Origin: JBHGYD01 sp041920415
GTDB lineage: Bacteria > Bacillota > Bacilli > Bacillales > Anoxybacillaceae
Assembly: GCA_041920415.1 (NCBI GenBank)
Contig: JBHGYD010000030.1
Location: 1 to 64,000, forward strand
Direction: 5' to 3'
DNA length: 64,000 nucleotides
Shown one piece after another: positions 33,251 through 42,343 of this stretch. Made by a program: the position numbers and the translations under genes. Each line of letters begins with the position of its first letter. Positions within the stretch are counted from its first letter, which is position 1. The notes under the pieces were generated by a model, which ran no database searches, was not told the DNA's origin, and was given only the letters and a program-made list of their open reading frames with translations.

Positions 33251-34267
33251 ATGACAGCTACACTATTCTCGCCTTATACGATCAAAGGAGTTACGTTAAA
33301 AAACCGCATCGTGATGTCTCCTATGTGCATGTATTCCTGTCATCATGAAGACGGAAAAGTGGAAAATTGGCATAAAATTCATTATGCCACACGTGCCGTC
33401 GGTCAAATCGGATTGATTGTTGTCGAAGCGACCGCTGTCACGGCTCAAGGAAGAATTTCATCACGCGATTTAGGAATCTGGAGCGACGAACATATCACTG
33501 GTCTTAAAGAATTAGTTTCTTTGGTGAAAGAACACGGAGCAAAAACCGCCATCCAATTAGCCCATGCTGGACGAAAAGCGATGATTGATGGAGAAATCAT
33601 TGCTCCTTCACCGATTGCTTTTGATGAAAACATGCGCATACCAAAAGAAATGACAAAAGCAGACATTGAAGAAACGATTCAAGCATTCCAAAACGGAGCA
33701 CGCCGCGCAAAAGAAGCAGGATTTGATATCATCGAAATTCATGCTGCACACGGCTATTTAATTAACGAATTTTTATCTCCATTAACAAACAAGCGGCAAG
33801 ACGAATACGGCGGCACTGCCGAAAATCGTTATCGCTTCTTAGGTGAAGTCATTGATGCGGTACGCGAAGTATGGGACGGTCCGCTCTTTGTCCGTGTATC
33901 TGCTTCCGATTATCATCCGGAAGGGCTAACGGTAAAAGACTATATCGAATACGCGAAACGGATGAAAGCGCAAGGCGTAGACTTAATCGACGTTAGCTCC
34001 GGTGCTGTCGTTCCTGCAAAAATCAACGTCTATCCGGGCTATCAAGTTCCGTTTGCAGAAGCCATTCGCCATGGCGCTGACATCGCCACAGGCGCAGTCG
34101 GACTTATCACTTCCGGATTGCAAGCGGAAGAAATTCTTCGCAACGGTCGCGCTGATTTAGTGTTTATCGGACGCGAATTGTTGCGCAACCCATATTGGCC
34201 ACGCACCGCCGCAAAAGAGCTTGGAGTCGAAATTGAGTCACCTGTGCCATATCAACGTGGATGGTAA
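33251..34267 (+). CDS. namA: NADPH dehydrogenase NamA (old yellow enzyme family)
   Basis: FMN-containing ene-reductase of the YqjM class, reducing alpha,beta-unsaturated carbonyl and nitro compounds. Visible family parts are RIVMSPMCMYSC (flavin-facing Cys), AIQLAHAGRKA, FDIIEIHAAHGYLINEFLSP and FIGRELLRNPYWP. The 338-residue length equals B. subtilis NamA. GGGAGGG precedes ATG 33251. Convergent with rnz. Confidence 0.96.
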   Translation: MTATLFSPYTIKGVTLKNRIVMSPMCMYSCHHEDGKVENWHKIHYATRAVGQIGLIVVEATAVTAQGRISSRDLGIWSDEHITGLKELVSLVKEHGAKTAIQLAHAGRKAMIDGEIIAPSPIAFDENMRIPKEMTKADIEETIQAFQNGARRAKEAGFDIIEIHAAHGYLINEFLSPLTNKRQDEYGGTAENRYRFLGEVIDAVREVWDGPLFVRVSASDYHPEGLTVKDYIEYAKRMKAQGVDLIDVSSGAVVPAKINVYPGYQVPFAEAIRHGADIATGAVGLITSGLQAEEILRNGRADLVFIGRELLRNPYWPRTAAKELGVEIESPVPYQRGW

Positions 34268-34271
34268 TCGA

Positions 34272-34298
34272 AAAGCTGCCGAAACAATCGGCAGCTTT
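34272..34298. terminator. Terminator between namA and rnz
   Basis: AAAGCTGCCGA (34272-34282) pairs with TCGGCAGCTTT (34288-34298); T-rich on the namA side. Confidence 0.75.
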
Positions 34299-35226
34299 AT
34301 TTCTTTCTTGGCACGGAAAACGAAGCAAAATCGCGTGCCAATTCTACGTTTGGAAAAATCGCTTTCGCTTCATCAAGCAATTCATCACACATCGCTCCTT
34401 GATAACGGGAGCTAATATGCGTCAAAATCAATTTTTTCGCTCCGGCGCGTTTCGCCACTTCCGCCGCTTGGACTGTCGTGGAATGATAGTAGTCATACGC
34501 TAATTCTCCATCCTCTGCGCCGAACGTCGCCTCGTGAACGAGGACATCCGCTTCTTGTGCCAATTCAATACTTGCTTCACAATAACGCGTATCGCCGAGA
34601 ATGGTCACAATTCTCCCCTTTTGCGGCGGACCAACAAAGTCGCGTCCATCGATCACCGTTCCGTCATCAAGTTCAACCGTTTTACCAAGCTTAATTTGTT
34701 GGTAAATCGGACCGGGACGAATGCCAAGCTGCTGTAGTTTGTCAACAAGAAGCGTGCCCGGTAAATCTTTTTCGACAACGCGAAATCCGTACGAAGGCAT
34801 TCCGTGATCCAATTGCTTGGCGATGACCATAAACCGCTCGTCTTCAAAAATAACTCCTTCACTGATTTCCACCACATATAAGTCATATTTAATCCGCGTT
34901 GAACTTACCGCTAGCGATGTTTCAATGAACGACTGAATTCCTTTTGGACCATAGACCACTAGCGGCGTATCCCCTCCTTGAAACGAACGGCTTCCAAGCA
35001 AGCCCGGTAACCCAAAGATATGATCCCCGTGCAAATGAGTAATAAAAATTTTTTCAATCCGCCTTGGTCGTATTGATGTATGTAAAATTTGATGTTGCGT
35101 CGCTTCCCCGCAGTCAAATAACCACGTTGCGCCGCGCTCCTCTAAGAGTTGTAACGCAATCGCCGACACGTTTCGTTCTTTTGCCGGCACCCCTGCACCC
35201 GTTCCTAAAAACAATAATTCCAACAT
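34297..35226 (-). CDS. rnz: Ribonuclease Z
   Basis: Endonuclease maturing tRNA 3' ends, especially of tRNAs without encoded CCA. MBL fold of the ElaC type: LLFLGTGAGVPAKERNVSA at the N-terminus, zinc motif FITHLHGDHIFGLPG, and the later VHEATF and LTHISSRY ligands. The start is ATG 35226 behind AAGGAG; the frame extends two codons to a GTG. About 309 residues. Divergent from zwf, as in B. subtilis. Confidence 0.96.
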   Translation of the reverse strand: MLELLFLGTGAGVPAKERNVSAIALQLLEERGATWLFDCGEATQHQILHTSIRPRRIEKIFITHLHGDHIFGLPGLLGSRSFQGGDTPLVVYGPKGIQSFIETSLAVSSTRIKYDLYVVEISEGVIFEDERFMVIAKQLDHGMPSYGFRVVEKDLPGTLLVDKLQQLGIRPGPIYQQIKLGKTVELDDGTVIDGRDFVGPPQKGRIVTILGDTRYCEASIELAQEADVLVHEATFGAEDGELAYDYYHSTTVQAAEVAKRAGAKKLILTHISSRYQGAMCDELLDEAKAIFPNVELARDFASFSVPRKK

Positions 35227-35313
35227 GCCCACTCCTTATCCGTTCATCTGTTGTTAGCGTACCAATGTTTATCTAGCAATTCAACATCCTTTTCCGATTC
35301 GGTGCTAAAATGT

Positions 35314-35342
35314 TTGCGTTCATCGTGAGAAATCTCTACAAT
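35314..35342 (+). promoter_or_regulatory. Promoter of zwf
   Basis: TTGCGT (35314-35319), 17-base spacer, TACAAT (35337-35342); the zwf start is 45 bases downstream. Confidence 0.65.
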
Positions 35343-35386
35343 TAAATACTTGAAGAGACAAATTTAGCTAAAGAGAGGTACATATC

Positions 35387-36877
35387 GTGAACAACGTGAA
35401 TCCGAAGTCATTGATCGTTATCTTTGGCGCGACCGGAGATTTGGCAAAGCGCAAACTGTTTCCTTCCATTTATCGCCTATACAAAAAAGGAAAATTGTCT
35501 GAAGAGTTTGCGGTTGTCGGTGTAGCGAGACGCCCACTATCCAATGATGAATTTCGGAATTATGTCCAACAATCGATTGAAGATTCAACAAAGCAAGAAC
35601 TAAATAATGACGCATTTATTTCTCATTTTTACTACCACTCATTAGATGTAACGAGCACCGCATCCTATCAAGAGTTGAAGTCGCTCTTGGAACGTTTAGA
35701 TGAAACGTACAACGTTTCTGGTAATCGGATTTTTTACTTAGCGATGGCACCAGAATTTTTCGGCACGATTACCGCGCATTTAAAATCAGAGGGACTTACA
35801 GCAACAGATGGCTGGAAACGTCTCGTCATTGAAAAACCGTTCGGCCATAATCTAAAAACGGCGCAACAGCTCAACAAAGAAATTCGCAAAGCGTTTTCCG
35901 AAAAAGAAATTTTCCGTATCGACCATTATCTTGGCAAAGAAATGGTACAAAATATCGAAGTGATTCGGTTTGCCAATGCGATTTTCGAACCGCTTTGGAA
36001 CAACCGATTTATTTCGAACATTCAAATTACGTCAAGCGAAACGCTTGGAGTCGAAGACCGCGGCCGCTATTACGACCATTCTGGAGCGTTGCGTGATATG
36101 GTACAAAACCATATGCTTCAAATGGTGGCACTGCTTGCGATGGAGCCACCAATTAAACTGACGACTGATGAGATTCGCAGCGAAAAAGTGAAAGTGCTTC
36201 GTGCGCTTCGCCCGATTTCTCACGATGAAGTCGATCAATATTTCGTGCGCGGACAATATGGCCGAGGAATTGTAAAAGGAAACGAAGTGATTGGATATCG
36301 TGAAGAAAACAATGTTGATCCAAATTCGAACACGGAAACGTTCGTGGCCGGAAAACTGATGATTGACAACTTCCGTTGGGCTGGCGTACCATTTTACATT
36401 CGTACCGGCAAACGGATGAGTGAAAAATCAACAAAAATTGTCGTACAATTTAAAGATGTGCCGATGAACTTATACTATCGAACAAGCGAAACGATTCATC
36501 CGAACTTGCTGGTGATTCATATTCAGCCTGACGAAGGCATTACGCTTCATTTAAATGCGCAAAAAAGCGGAGAAAATATGAAGACAACGCCGATTAAATT
36601 AGACTATTGCAATAACTGTATCGATGGGATTAACACACCAGAAGCGTATGAAAAATTGCTGTATGACTGCATGCGCGGCGATGCTACGAACTTTACGCAT
36701 TGGGATGAAGTCGCTGCCTCTTGGAGCTTTATCGACCCGATTTCCGAAGTGTGGGAAAACACAAAAGCGGTTGACTTCCCGAACTATGAGGCCGGCTCGA
36801 TGGGACCAAAAGCAGCCGATGAATTATTGCAAAAAGACGGTTTTCATTGGTGGCCGATTCATTCCAACGGATTTTAA
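35387..36877 (+). CDS. zwf: Glucose-6-phosphate 1-dehydrogenase
   Basis: First enzyme of the oxidative pentose-phosphate pathway, making NADPH. NADP-binding IVIFGATGDLAKRKL lies near the N-terminus and the substrate motif RIDHYLGKEMVQN at about residues 182-194. The 496-residue length is standard. GTG 35387 follows GAGAGG. It stands 26 bases upstream of a cyclase-family gene and close to convergent gnd, so both dehydrogenases of the pathway lie together. Confidence 0.97.
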   Translation: MNNVNPKSLIVIFGATGDLAKRKLFPSIYRLYKKGKLSEEFAVVGVARRPLSNDEFRNYVQQSIEDSTKQELNNDAFISHFYYHSLDVTSTASYQELKSLLERLDETYNVSGNRIFYLAMAPEFFGTITAHLKSEGLTATDGWKRLVIEKPFGHNLKTAQQLNKEIRKAFSEKEIFRIDHYLGKEMVQNIEVIRFANAIFEPLWNNRFISNIQITSSETLGVEDRGRYYDHSGALRDMVQNHMLQMVALLAMEPPIKLTTDEIRSEKVKVLRALRPISHDEVDQYFVRGQYGRGIVKGNEVIGYREENNVDPNSNTETFVAGKLMIDNFRWAGVPFYIRTGKRMSEKSTKIVVQFKDVPMNLYYRTSETIHPNLLVIHIQPDEGITLHLNAQKSGENMKTTPIKLDYCNNCIDGINTPEAYEKLLYDCMRGDATNFTHWDEVAASWSFIDPISEVWENTKAVDFPNYEAGSMGPKAADELLQKDGFHWWPIHSNGF

Positions 36878-36903
36878 CGCTTATGGAAGGGAGAAATACT
36901 CTA

Positions 36904-37521
36904 ATGAAAATGTATGATGTAACCGCACCGATTTTTGAAGGAATGCCGGTATATAAAAACAAGCCGGAAAAACAGCCAAAATTCATGACCGTCACAAATG
37001 ACTATGTAACAGAATCCCGTGTCGACATGGACGTACATACCGGAACGCATATCGATGCACCGCTACATATGGTGAAGAACGGAGAAACGTTTGAAACGAT
37101 TTCCCTTGAAAAACTTGTCGGCGCATGCAAAGTGTTTGATTTAACAAATGTGGACGATAAAATTTCGAAAGAAGACATCGCACACCTCCATATTCAAGAA
37201 AACGACTTTGTGTTATTCAAAACAAAAAACTCTCTCGAAGACGCCTTTAACTTTGAATTTATTTATGTTGCGGAAGATGCGGCGCAATTCCTTGCGGAGA
37301 AACGAGTGCGCGGCATCGGCATTGACGCGCTAGGAGTCGAACGAAGCCAACCTGGGCATCCAACGCATAAAACATTGTTTGCCGCGAACATCATCGTCAT
37401 TGAAGGATTGCGCCTAAAAGACGTCCCAGAAGGCGACTATTTCATGGTCGCAGCACCGTTAAAACTCGTCGGCACCGATGCCGCACCGGCGCGCGTCTTA
37501 TTGTTTGAGAATTTGCGATAA
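36904..37521 (+). CDS. Cyclase/kynurenine-formamidase-family metal hydrolase
   Basis: A 205-residue protein with the cyclase motif H-x-G-T-H-x-D-x-P-x-H, seen as VHTGTHIDAPLHM (about residues 41-53), which binds the metal. IGIDALGVERSQPGHPTHK lies further on. The family includes arylformamidases and putative polyketide cyclases; the substrate here is unknown. ATG 36904 follows GGAAGGGAG at about 10 bases; a frame opening at 36847 lies inside zwf. Probably co-transcribed with zwf. Confidence 0.85.
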   Translation: MKMYDVTAPIFEGMPVYKNKPEKQPKFMTVTNDYVTESRVDMDVHTGTHIDAPLHMVKNGETFETISLEKLVGACKVFDLTNVDDKISKEDIAHLHIQENDFVLFKTKNSLEDAFNFEFIYVAEDAAQFLAEKRVRGIGIDALGVERSQPGHPTHKTLFAANIIVIEGLRLKDVPEGDYFMVAAPLKLVGTDAAPARVLLFENLR

Positions 37522-37525
37522 AATG

Positions 37526-37566
37526 AAAATCCCCTTACTGCCAGCCTGGCAATAAGGGGATTTTTT
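37526..37566. terminator. Terminator between the zwf unit and gnd
   Basis: AAAATCCCCTTA pairs with TAAGGGGATTTT, enclosing a second perfect stem TGCCAG/CTGGCA. T-run on the plus strand, A-run before it for use by gnd. Confidence 0.9.
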
Positions 37567-37567
37567 A

Positions 37568-38980
37568 TTACTTCTGTAACCATTCTGTATGGAATACGCC
37601 TTCTTTATCCACGCGTTCATATGTGTGAGCGCCGAAGTAATCGCGTTGCGCTTGAATCAAATTCGCAGGTAGTGTTTCCATCCGATAGCTGTCATAGTAT
37701 GCTAATGCGCTTGAAAATGCCGGAACCGGAATGCCGCGCATCACCGCTACAGACACGATTTCGCGCAATGCTTGTTGATAATTTTCAACGACTTCTTTGA
37801 AATATGGATCTAACAGCAAGTTCGGAAGCTGCGGATCACGGTCGTATGCTTCTTTAATTTTTTGTAAAAATTGTGCGCGGATAATGCAGCCGCCACGGAA
37901 AATCATCGCAATGTTTCCATATTGCAAGTTCCAGTTGTACTCCTCAGACGCAGCTCTCATTTGCGCAAAGCCTTGTGCATACGAACAAATTTTACTCATG
38001 TACAATGCACGACGCACTGCCTCAATGAAATGTTCCCGATCACCTTCAAACGGTTTTACTTGTGGGCCTGAAAGAAGCTTGCTTGCTTTCACACGCTCAT
38101 CCTTCATCGCTGAAATAAAGCGAGCGAATACAGATTCCGTAATAATTGGTAACGGAACGCCTAAATCAAGCGCATTTTGGCTTGTCCATTTTCCTGTTCC
38201 TTTTTGACCCGCTTTGTCTAAAATGACATCCACAAGTGGTTTTCCTGTCTCTTCATCTACTTTTGTAAAAATATCCGCTGTAATTTCAATTAAGTAGCTA
38301 TCAAGCTCACCTTTATTCCATTCCGCAAAAATCTCATGAAGCTCTTGTGCGCTTAAACCGAGCACATGTTTTAACAAAAAGTACGCTTCGGCAATTAACT
38401 GCATATCGCCGTATTCAATGCCGTTATGCACCATTTTCACATAATGTCCCGCACCGTCTGGACCGATATACGTTGTGCACGGCTCACCATCGACTTTTGC
38501 GGCAATCGCTTCAAAAATCGGACGGACTAATTCATGCGCTTCCTTTTGACCGCCCGGCATGATGGATGGACCTTTTAGCGCTCCTTCTTCACCGCCGGAA
38601 ACACCTGTACCGATAAAGTGAATGCCTAATTCCGCTAATTCTTTGTTGCGGCGTTGCGTATCTTTGAAATACGTATTTCCGCCGTCAATTAAAATGTCGC
38701 CTTTTTCTAAGTATGGTTTAAGCTGTTCAATCGTTGCATCTGTCGCCGCTCCCGCTTTGACCATCAACATGATTTTCCGCGGTTTTTCAAGCGCGTTGAC
38801 AAACTCTTCGATACTGTATGTACCAACAACATTTTTCCCTTCCGCTTCTTTTAAAAATTCATCTGTCTTCTCGCGGGAACGATTGTACACCGCAACAGAA
38901 TAACCTTTGCTTTCAATATTTAACGCAAGGTTTTTGCCCATGACAGCTAACCCAATTACGCCAATTTGTTGTTTTGCCAT
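37568..38980 (-). CDS. gndA: 6-phosphogluconate dehydrogenase, decarboxylating
   Basis: Oxidises 6-phosphogluconate to ribulose-5-phosphate with NADP+. The 470-residue protein has GVIGLAVMGKNLALNIESKG (Rossmann, with NRSREKTDEF indicating NADP preference), GTGVSGGEEGA, HYVKMVHNGIEYGDMQ and the long helical C-terminal domain of the 6PGDH dimer. It matches B. subtilis GndA (YqjI), beside zwf. A promoter TTGAAT-17-TATGTT lies upstream. Confidence 0.96.
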   Translation of the reverse strand: MAKQQIGVIGLAVMGKNLALNIESKGYSVAVYNRSREKTDEFLKEAEGKNVVGTYSIEEFVNALEKPRKIMLMVKAGAATDATIEQLKPYLEKGDILIDGGNTYFKDTQRRNKELAELGIHFIGTGVSGGEEGALKGPSIMPGGQKEAHELVRPIFEAIAAKVDGEPCTTYIGPDGAGHYVKMVHNGIEYGDMQLIAEAYFLLKHVLGLSAQELHEIFAEWNKGELDSYLIEITADIFTKVDEETGKPLVDVILDKAGQKGTGKWTSQNALDLGVPLPIITESVFARFISAMKDERVKASKLLSGPQVKPFEGDREHFIEAVRRALYMSKICSYAQGFAQMRAASEEYNWNLQYGNIAMIFRGGCIIRAQFLQKIKEAYDRDPQLPNLLLDPYFKEVVENYQQALREIVSVAVMRGIPVPAFSSALAYYDSYRMETLPANLIQAQRDYFGAHTYERVDKEGVFHTEWLQK

Positions 38981-39019
38981 CGTAAAACGTTCCTTTCTAT
39001 TTTTGTTTGCTCATGAAAG

Positions 39020-39048
39020 AACATACCATAGTCCATTTTTCCATTCAA
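39020..39048 (-). promoter_or_regulatory. Promoter of gndA
   Basis: On the minus strand TTGAAT (39043-39048), 17-base spacer, TATGTT (39020-39025), 40 bases before the gene. Confidence 0.6.
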
Positions 39049-39126
39049 GTTTTGTGATTATATTTCTTAAAACATTGTGTATCGGCAAGCTTCATAACAC
39101 TCTCGTTCGAATCAATCAAAAAGAAA

Positions 39127-39150
39127 AAGGGACCCACAAATAGGACCCTT
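39127..39150 (-). terminator. Terminator of the HYP-rich gene
   Basis: AAGGGACC and GGACCCTT pair with one mismatch; on the minus strand TTTTTCTTTTT follows. Confidence 0.7.
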
Positions 39151-39167
39151 CTACTCTCGTATGCTCA

Positions 39168-39350
39168 TCAATATCCACTATAATGACCATGCGGGTAGTG
39201 CGGATAATGGTGGTGATAGTACGGATAATGAGGATAATGCGGGTAGTGATGATAATATGGATAATGATGATAATACGGATAATGATGGTGCGGGTAATAA
39301 CCTCCGTAGCTTGGATATGCCCCATATTGACCTTGTTGTTGTCTGTCCAT
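39168..39350 (-). CDS. His/Tyr/Pro-rich repetitive protein, probable spore coat
   Basis: A 60-residue protein starting at ATG 39350, behind AGAGGAGG. After MDRQQQGQYGAYPSYGGYYP it consists of repeated HHYPYY and HYPHYP units and ends GHYSGY. More than half the residues are His, Tyr or Pro. Such composition is typical of small cross-linked coat and crust proteins. A sigma-K-type promoter directly upstream points to late mother-cell expression. I do not know a named homologue. A longer frame upstream (to 39512) would read through the promoter and is rejected. Confidence 0.75.
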   Translation of the reverse strand: MDRQQQGQYGAYPSYGGYYPHHHYPYYHHYPYYHHYPHYPHYPYYHHHYPHYPHGHYSGY

Positions 39351-39402
39351 ACGAAATTCCTCCTCTACATTTTTGATAAGGCTCCTTTTCATTTTCGTTA
39401 TA

Positions 39403-39429
39403 TAGGATATGTGCGGAGGAAAAAGATGT
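39403..39429 (-). promoter_or_regulatory. Candidate sigma-K promoter of the HYP-rich gene
   Basis: On the minus strand AC (39428-39429), exactly 16 bases, then CATATCCTA (39403-39411), an exact fit to the sigma-K form AC-N16-CATANNNTA. Confidence 0.65.
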
Positions 39430-39586
39430 ATAGGCAAAAACCCATATAAACCTAAATCAAAGTAATCTTTTGCTGAAAAATAACGAAACATCAAGTTACA
39501 TTTATATGGCACTTCATCGTTTCACTAGCCCGTTACATCACGAAAAGTGACAAGTATGTGACAAATATTCCACTACAAAAAAAGAG

Positions 39587-39615
39587 CCCCTTAACGATGA
39601 CGCGTCGTTAAGGGG
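39587..39615 (-). terminator. Terminator of the dlt operon
   Basis: CCCCTTAACGA (39587-39597) pairs with TCGTTAAGGGG (39605-39615); on the minus strand CTCTTTTTTT follows. It stands 140 bases past dltD; the gap between (39616-39756) holds no gene. Confidence 0.8.
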
Positions 39616-39756
39616 GGAAAGGAATTTTGCTTCTTGAAACCCAGCTGCTTACTCTTTCATTCTTTTTATCAACACATAGCACTCCATGTTCGTTGAAATG
39701 TTAAAAGAAAATCAATCTGTGCAACTGCACCTTAAAGCAGAATCCCGTTATGTTAT

Positions 39757-40935
39757 TTAAGGATGTTTTACAAATTCAATGATTGCTTTATCAATCGGCA
39801 GCCAGCTTTTATACCCTAAATGCATTGTATCTTTTAAAAAGTATGGATCATATTCATGATGGCTTAAATCAAGTACCGGGAATCCTTCTTTTTCAATTTG
39901 TTGTTTTATTTTTTTATAATAACCTTCTCGATCCTTTTTGCTTAATTCCATGTAATCATACCAATAACCATTGAAAGGCACAGATACAAATAAAGGTTTG
40001 GCTTTTGCTTCTTTTAAAACATCTAACACCATTTGAAAATCTTGATATTCAGGCGAAACTAAATAGCTTGCATGTTTCTTATAACCCTTTAACCGATCAA
40101 TTTTCGGTTTAATTTTGTGATTGTAATAAAAATCGTCGATGTAAAATGGATTGTTTGTGCTTTTGCGTTTCGCCATTCCATATGCATTTTTTTCTAATTC
40201 TTTCCATGTTTTATTTTTGATTAATGAAGGTTGGGGATGAAGTTTTGTAACGTGCACATCTAAAATAGAGTTTAACAAATCCCTTTTTTCTAATACTTTC
40301 ATAAATGCAAACGCAAATGGTTTGATCATGAATGCCTTCATTTGCGTCTTTTTATCTTTATGAATTTTTGCTTCCAACAAAGTCTTTAACATTTTATCAT
40401 TGTTGACAACATCAAATGTCAACAGACGTTTAGCCCCTTCGATTTGCAGCCTTTCACTCACTTTTGGTTCCAAGGCGAACTTATAAGCCTGCAATGCAGA
40501 AAAGTTCGAACTGAAAACTTCTTGTCTGACTCCTTGTTTATCAAACCATTGCGGTGAAAGGATAAATATAATCTTTTTATTTTTTAACCCTTCTTTTTGG
40601 TTAGCGAAATTCAGAAAATGAAAAAATGATTGGGTTCCCCCTCTTCCCACTAGAAAAGGGGTGACTCCGATCGGATTTACTTTAAAATAATTAGATGGAT
40701 GAAATGTATCAAGCCTTGATAATTCCGATGAACCATATATCGGTAAATATTTAGGATTTTCAAGCATTTTCTTCTGTATAATTTCCCCTTGAAACATTTC
40801 AAAATCTAGGTCTACTGCCGCTTTTTCGATCGTTTTTTCATTGACCATCGGTAGCAAATATTGATTTGGTATAAATATGATGAAACAAAAAATCAAAACA
40901 GCCGCTATTAAAGGGCTAAATGATGGTTGTTTCAT
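39757..40935 (-). CDS. dltD: DltD, teichoic-acid D-alanylation protein
   Basis: Membrane-anchored protein acting outside the membrane in transfer of D-alanine to teichoic acids. An N-terminal helix (LIAAVLIFCFIIFIP, about residues 10-25) anchors a GDSL/SGNH-like domain with YGSSELSR containing the probable catalytic serine, and DTMHLGYKSW near the C-terminus. The start was set at ATG 40935, which overlaps the dltC stop as ATGA and lies 8 bases from GGAG; a TTG two codons earlier is the alternative. Last gene of dltXABCD. Confidence 0.93.
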   Translation of the reverse strand: MKQPSFSPLIAAVLIFCFIIFIPNQYLLPMVNEKTIEKAAVDLDFEMFQGEIIQKKMLENPKYLPIYGSSELSRLDTFHPSNYFKVNPIGVTPFLVGRGGTQSFFHFLNFANQKEGLKNKKIIFILSPQWFDKQGVRQEVFSSNFSALQAYKFALEPKVSERLQIEGAKRLLTFDVVNNDKMLKTLLEAKIHKDKKTQMKAFMIKPFAFAFMKVLEKRDLLNSILDVHVTKLHPQPSLIKNKTWKELEKNAYGMAKRKSTNNPFYIDDFYYNHKIKPKIDRLKGYKKHASYLVSPEYQDFQMVLDVLKEAKAKPLFVSVPFNGYWYDYMELSKKDREGYYKKIKQQIEKEGFPVLDLSHHEYDPYFLKDTMHLGYKSWLPIDKAIIEFVKHP

Positions 40936-41168
40936 TTCCAATTCTCCAATATGGTAATAATCTTATTAGGAGTAGACCATTGTTCCCGATCAAATTCAGA
41001 TATTCCAACATTGATTCCTAACTTTTCTTCGATCCCAACTAATAAAGATACTGTTCCAAACGAATCAAGCAAACCTTCTTCGAATAATTCGACATCCAAA
41101 TTTTCTTTTACAATATCACTTTGGCAAATTTCTTCCAATAATTCAAGAACCGTATTTTTAATATTCAT
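40932..41168 (-). CDS. dltC: D-alanyl carrier protein DltC
   Basis: A 78-residue acyl-carrier-type protein. Ser36 in GLLDSFGTVSL is the 4'-phosphopantetheine attachment site. It receives D-alanine from DltA and delivers it to the DltB membrane step. ATG 41168 lies 8 bases from GGAGG; the frame is open further upstream without a ribosome site. Confidence 0.95.
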   Translation of the reverse strand: MNIKNTVLELLEEICQSDIVKENLDVELFEEGLLDSFGTVSLLVGIEEKLGINVGISEFDREQWSTPNKIITILENWK

Positions 41169-41194
41169 TTGATCTTCCTCCATATCCATATTTT

Positions 41195-42343
41195 TTAGAA
41201 TAATCGGCCTGAAAAAATTAAGAAACCAAAACATACAGCATGGAACGTTATGATGATAGAAATGATATTTGTAATCTTATTTTTCTTCCAAAATTTAAAT
41301 TGTTTATTCTTCCTTTCGAAATAATCAAAAGAAATAATCAACAATGCATGATAAAGTCCATATGCGATATAGTGAAGTTCAATTCCATGCCAAATTCCCA
41401 TTAATAAAAACAATAAGAAATATCCCATGTAAGAAATGGCATAGCGATTTTTGATCCATTTTTTCTTTGTCATGAATAATACAAATCGCATATATACATA
41501 ATCTCTAAACCAAAATGATAACGACATATGCCATCTATTCCAAAAATCTTTTATATTTTTACTAATAAATGGAAGATTAAAGTTTTCAGGTGTTTTGATC
41601 CCCATTATATAACTTACACCAATTGCAAATGCGCTATATCCCGCAAAGTCGAAGAATAAATACAAACTATATGCATACATATAGATAAATGTTGCAAGTG
41701 GTGTATGATCTTGGATGAAAGGCGTTTGTATGATCCGTTCATTGATCACGTAAGCAATGATAAACTTATATAAAAATCCTAAAAATATTTTGTTGATCCC
41801 TTGATATAAAAGAAGGCGGTATTCTTCTTTTGTTGGAATGGTATCCATATCTTTTTTGAATCTTTTAAAACGATCGATTGGTCCTGATGATATCGTTGGA
41901 AAAAATAATAGAAAGGCTAATTGTTCTTTTACTGTCAATGTTTTAAGGACTCCATCCCGAATATCGATGACCATTTGCACCGTTTTAAATGTGAGATACG
42001 AGATTCCTAAAAATCCTACCAAATTTTTTATTTCAAACACCGGAAGTATTTTTGTTAAGAATAAAGGAACAATCGAAAGTAAAGTGACTAAATAAAATAC
42101 ATGGCTTTCGTTTTTTTCTTTTCGGTAAGATACATACCATTTGACTAATATGACTTGCCAAAAAATATACACAACAAAAGAAACCAATTGGTTGAGTTCA
42201 GATATAAAAACTAAAAGAAGAATGATAAAATGAACAAACGAATAATACATCATGCTTCTTTTCTCTTTATACCCGAATACAATCATTGGAATAAGTAAAA
42301 CACCAAGTATGATAAAAAAGTAAAACGATGAATATGGTATCAT
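41195..42343 (-). CDS. dltB: DltB, membrane O-acyltransferase for D-alanine export
   Basis: MBOAT-family protein of 382 residues with about ten helices. The conserved MBOAT histidine is in LMGIWHGIELHYI (about residue 290), and FISKNIKDFWNRWHMSLSFW is typical. It moves D-alanine from DltC across the membrane. Start ATG 42343 overlaps the dltA stop by 4 bases. Confidence 0.95.
   Translation of the reverse strand: MIPYSSFYFFIILGVLLIPMIVFGYKEKRSMMYYSFVHFIILLLVFISELNQLVSFVVYIFWQVILVKWYVSYRKEKNESHVFYLVTLLSIVPLFLTKILPVFEIKNLVGFLGISYLTFKTVQMVIDIRDGVLKTLTVKEQLAFLLFFPTISSGPIDRFKRFKKDMDTIPTKEEYRLLLYQGINKIFLGFLYKFIIAYVINERIIQTPFIQDHTPLATFIYMYAYSLYLFFDFAGYSAFAIGVSYIMGIKTPENFNLPFISKNIKDFWNRWHMSLSFWFRDYVYMRFVLFMTKKKWIKNRYAISYMGYFLLFLLMGIWHGIELHYIAYGLYHALLIISFDYFERKNKQFKFWKKNKITNIISIIITFHAVCFGFLIFSGRLF

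Noticed and set aside
39168..39350. CRISPR array because of the short repeated units
   Set aside because: Units are in-frame codon repeats without spacers of constant length; no cas genes in the window.
39161..39376. Open frames on the plus strand across the HYP-rich gene
   Set aside because: Asp/Asn-rich antisense products come from the repeated codons; the minus strand has the ribosome site, sigma-K promoter and terminator.
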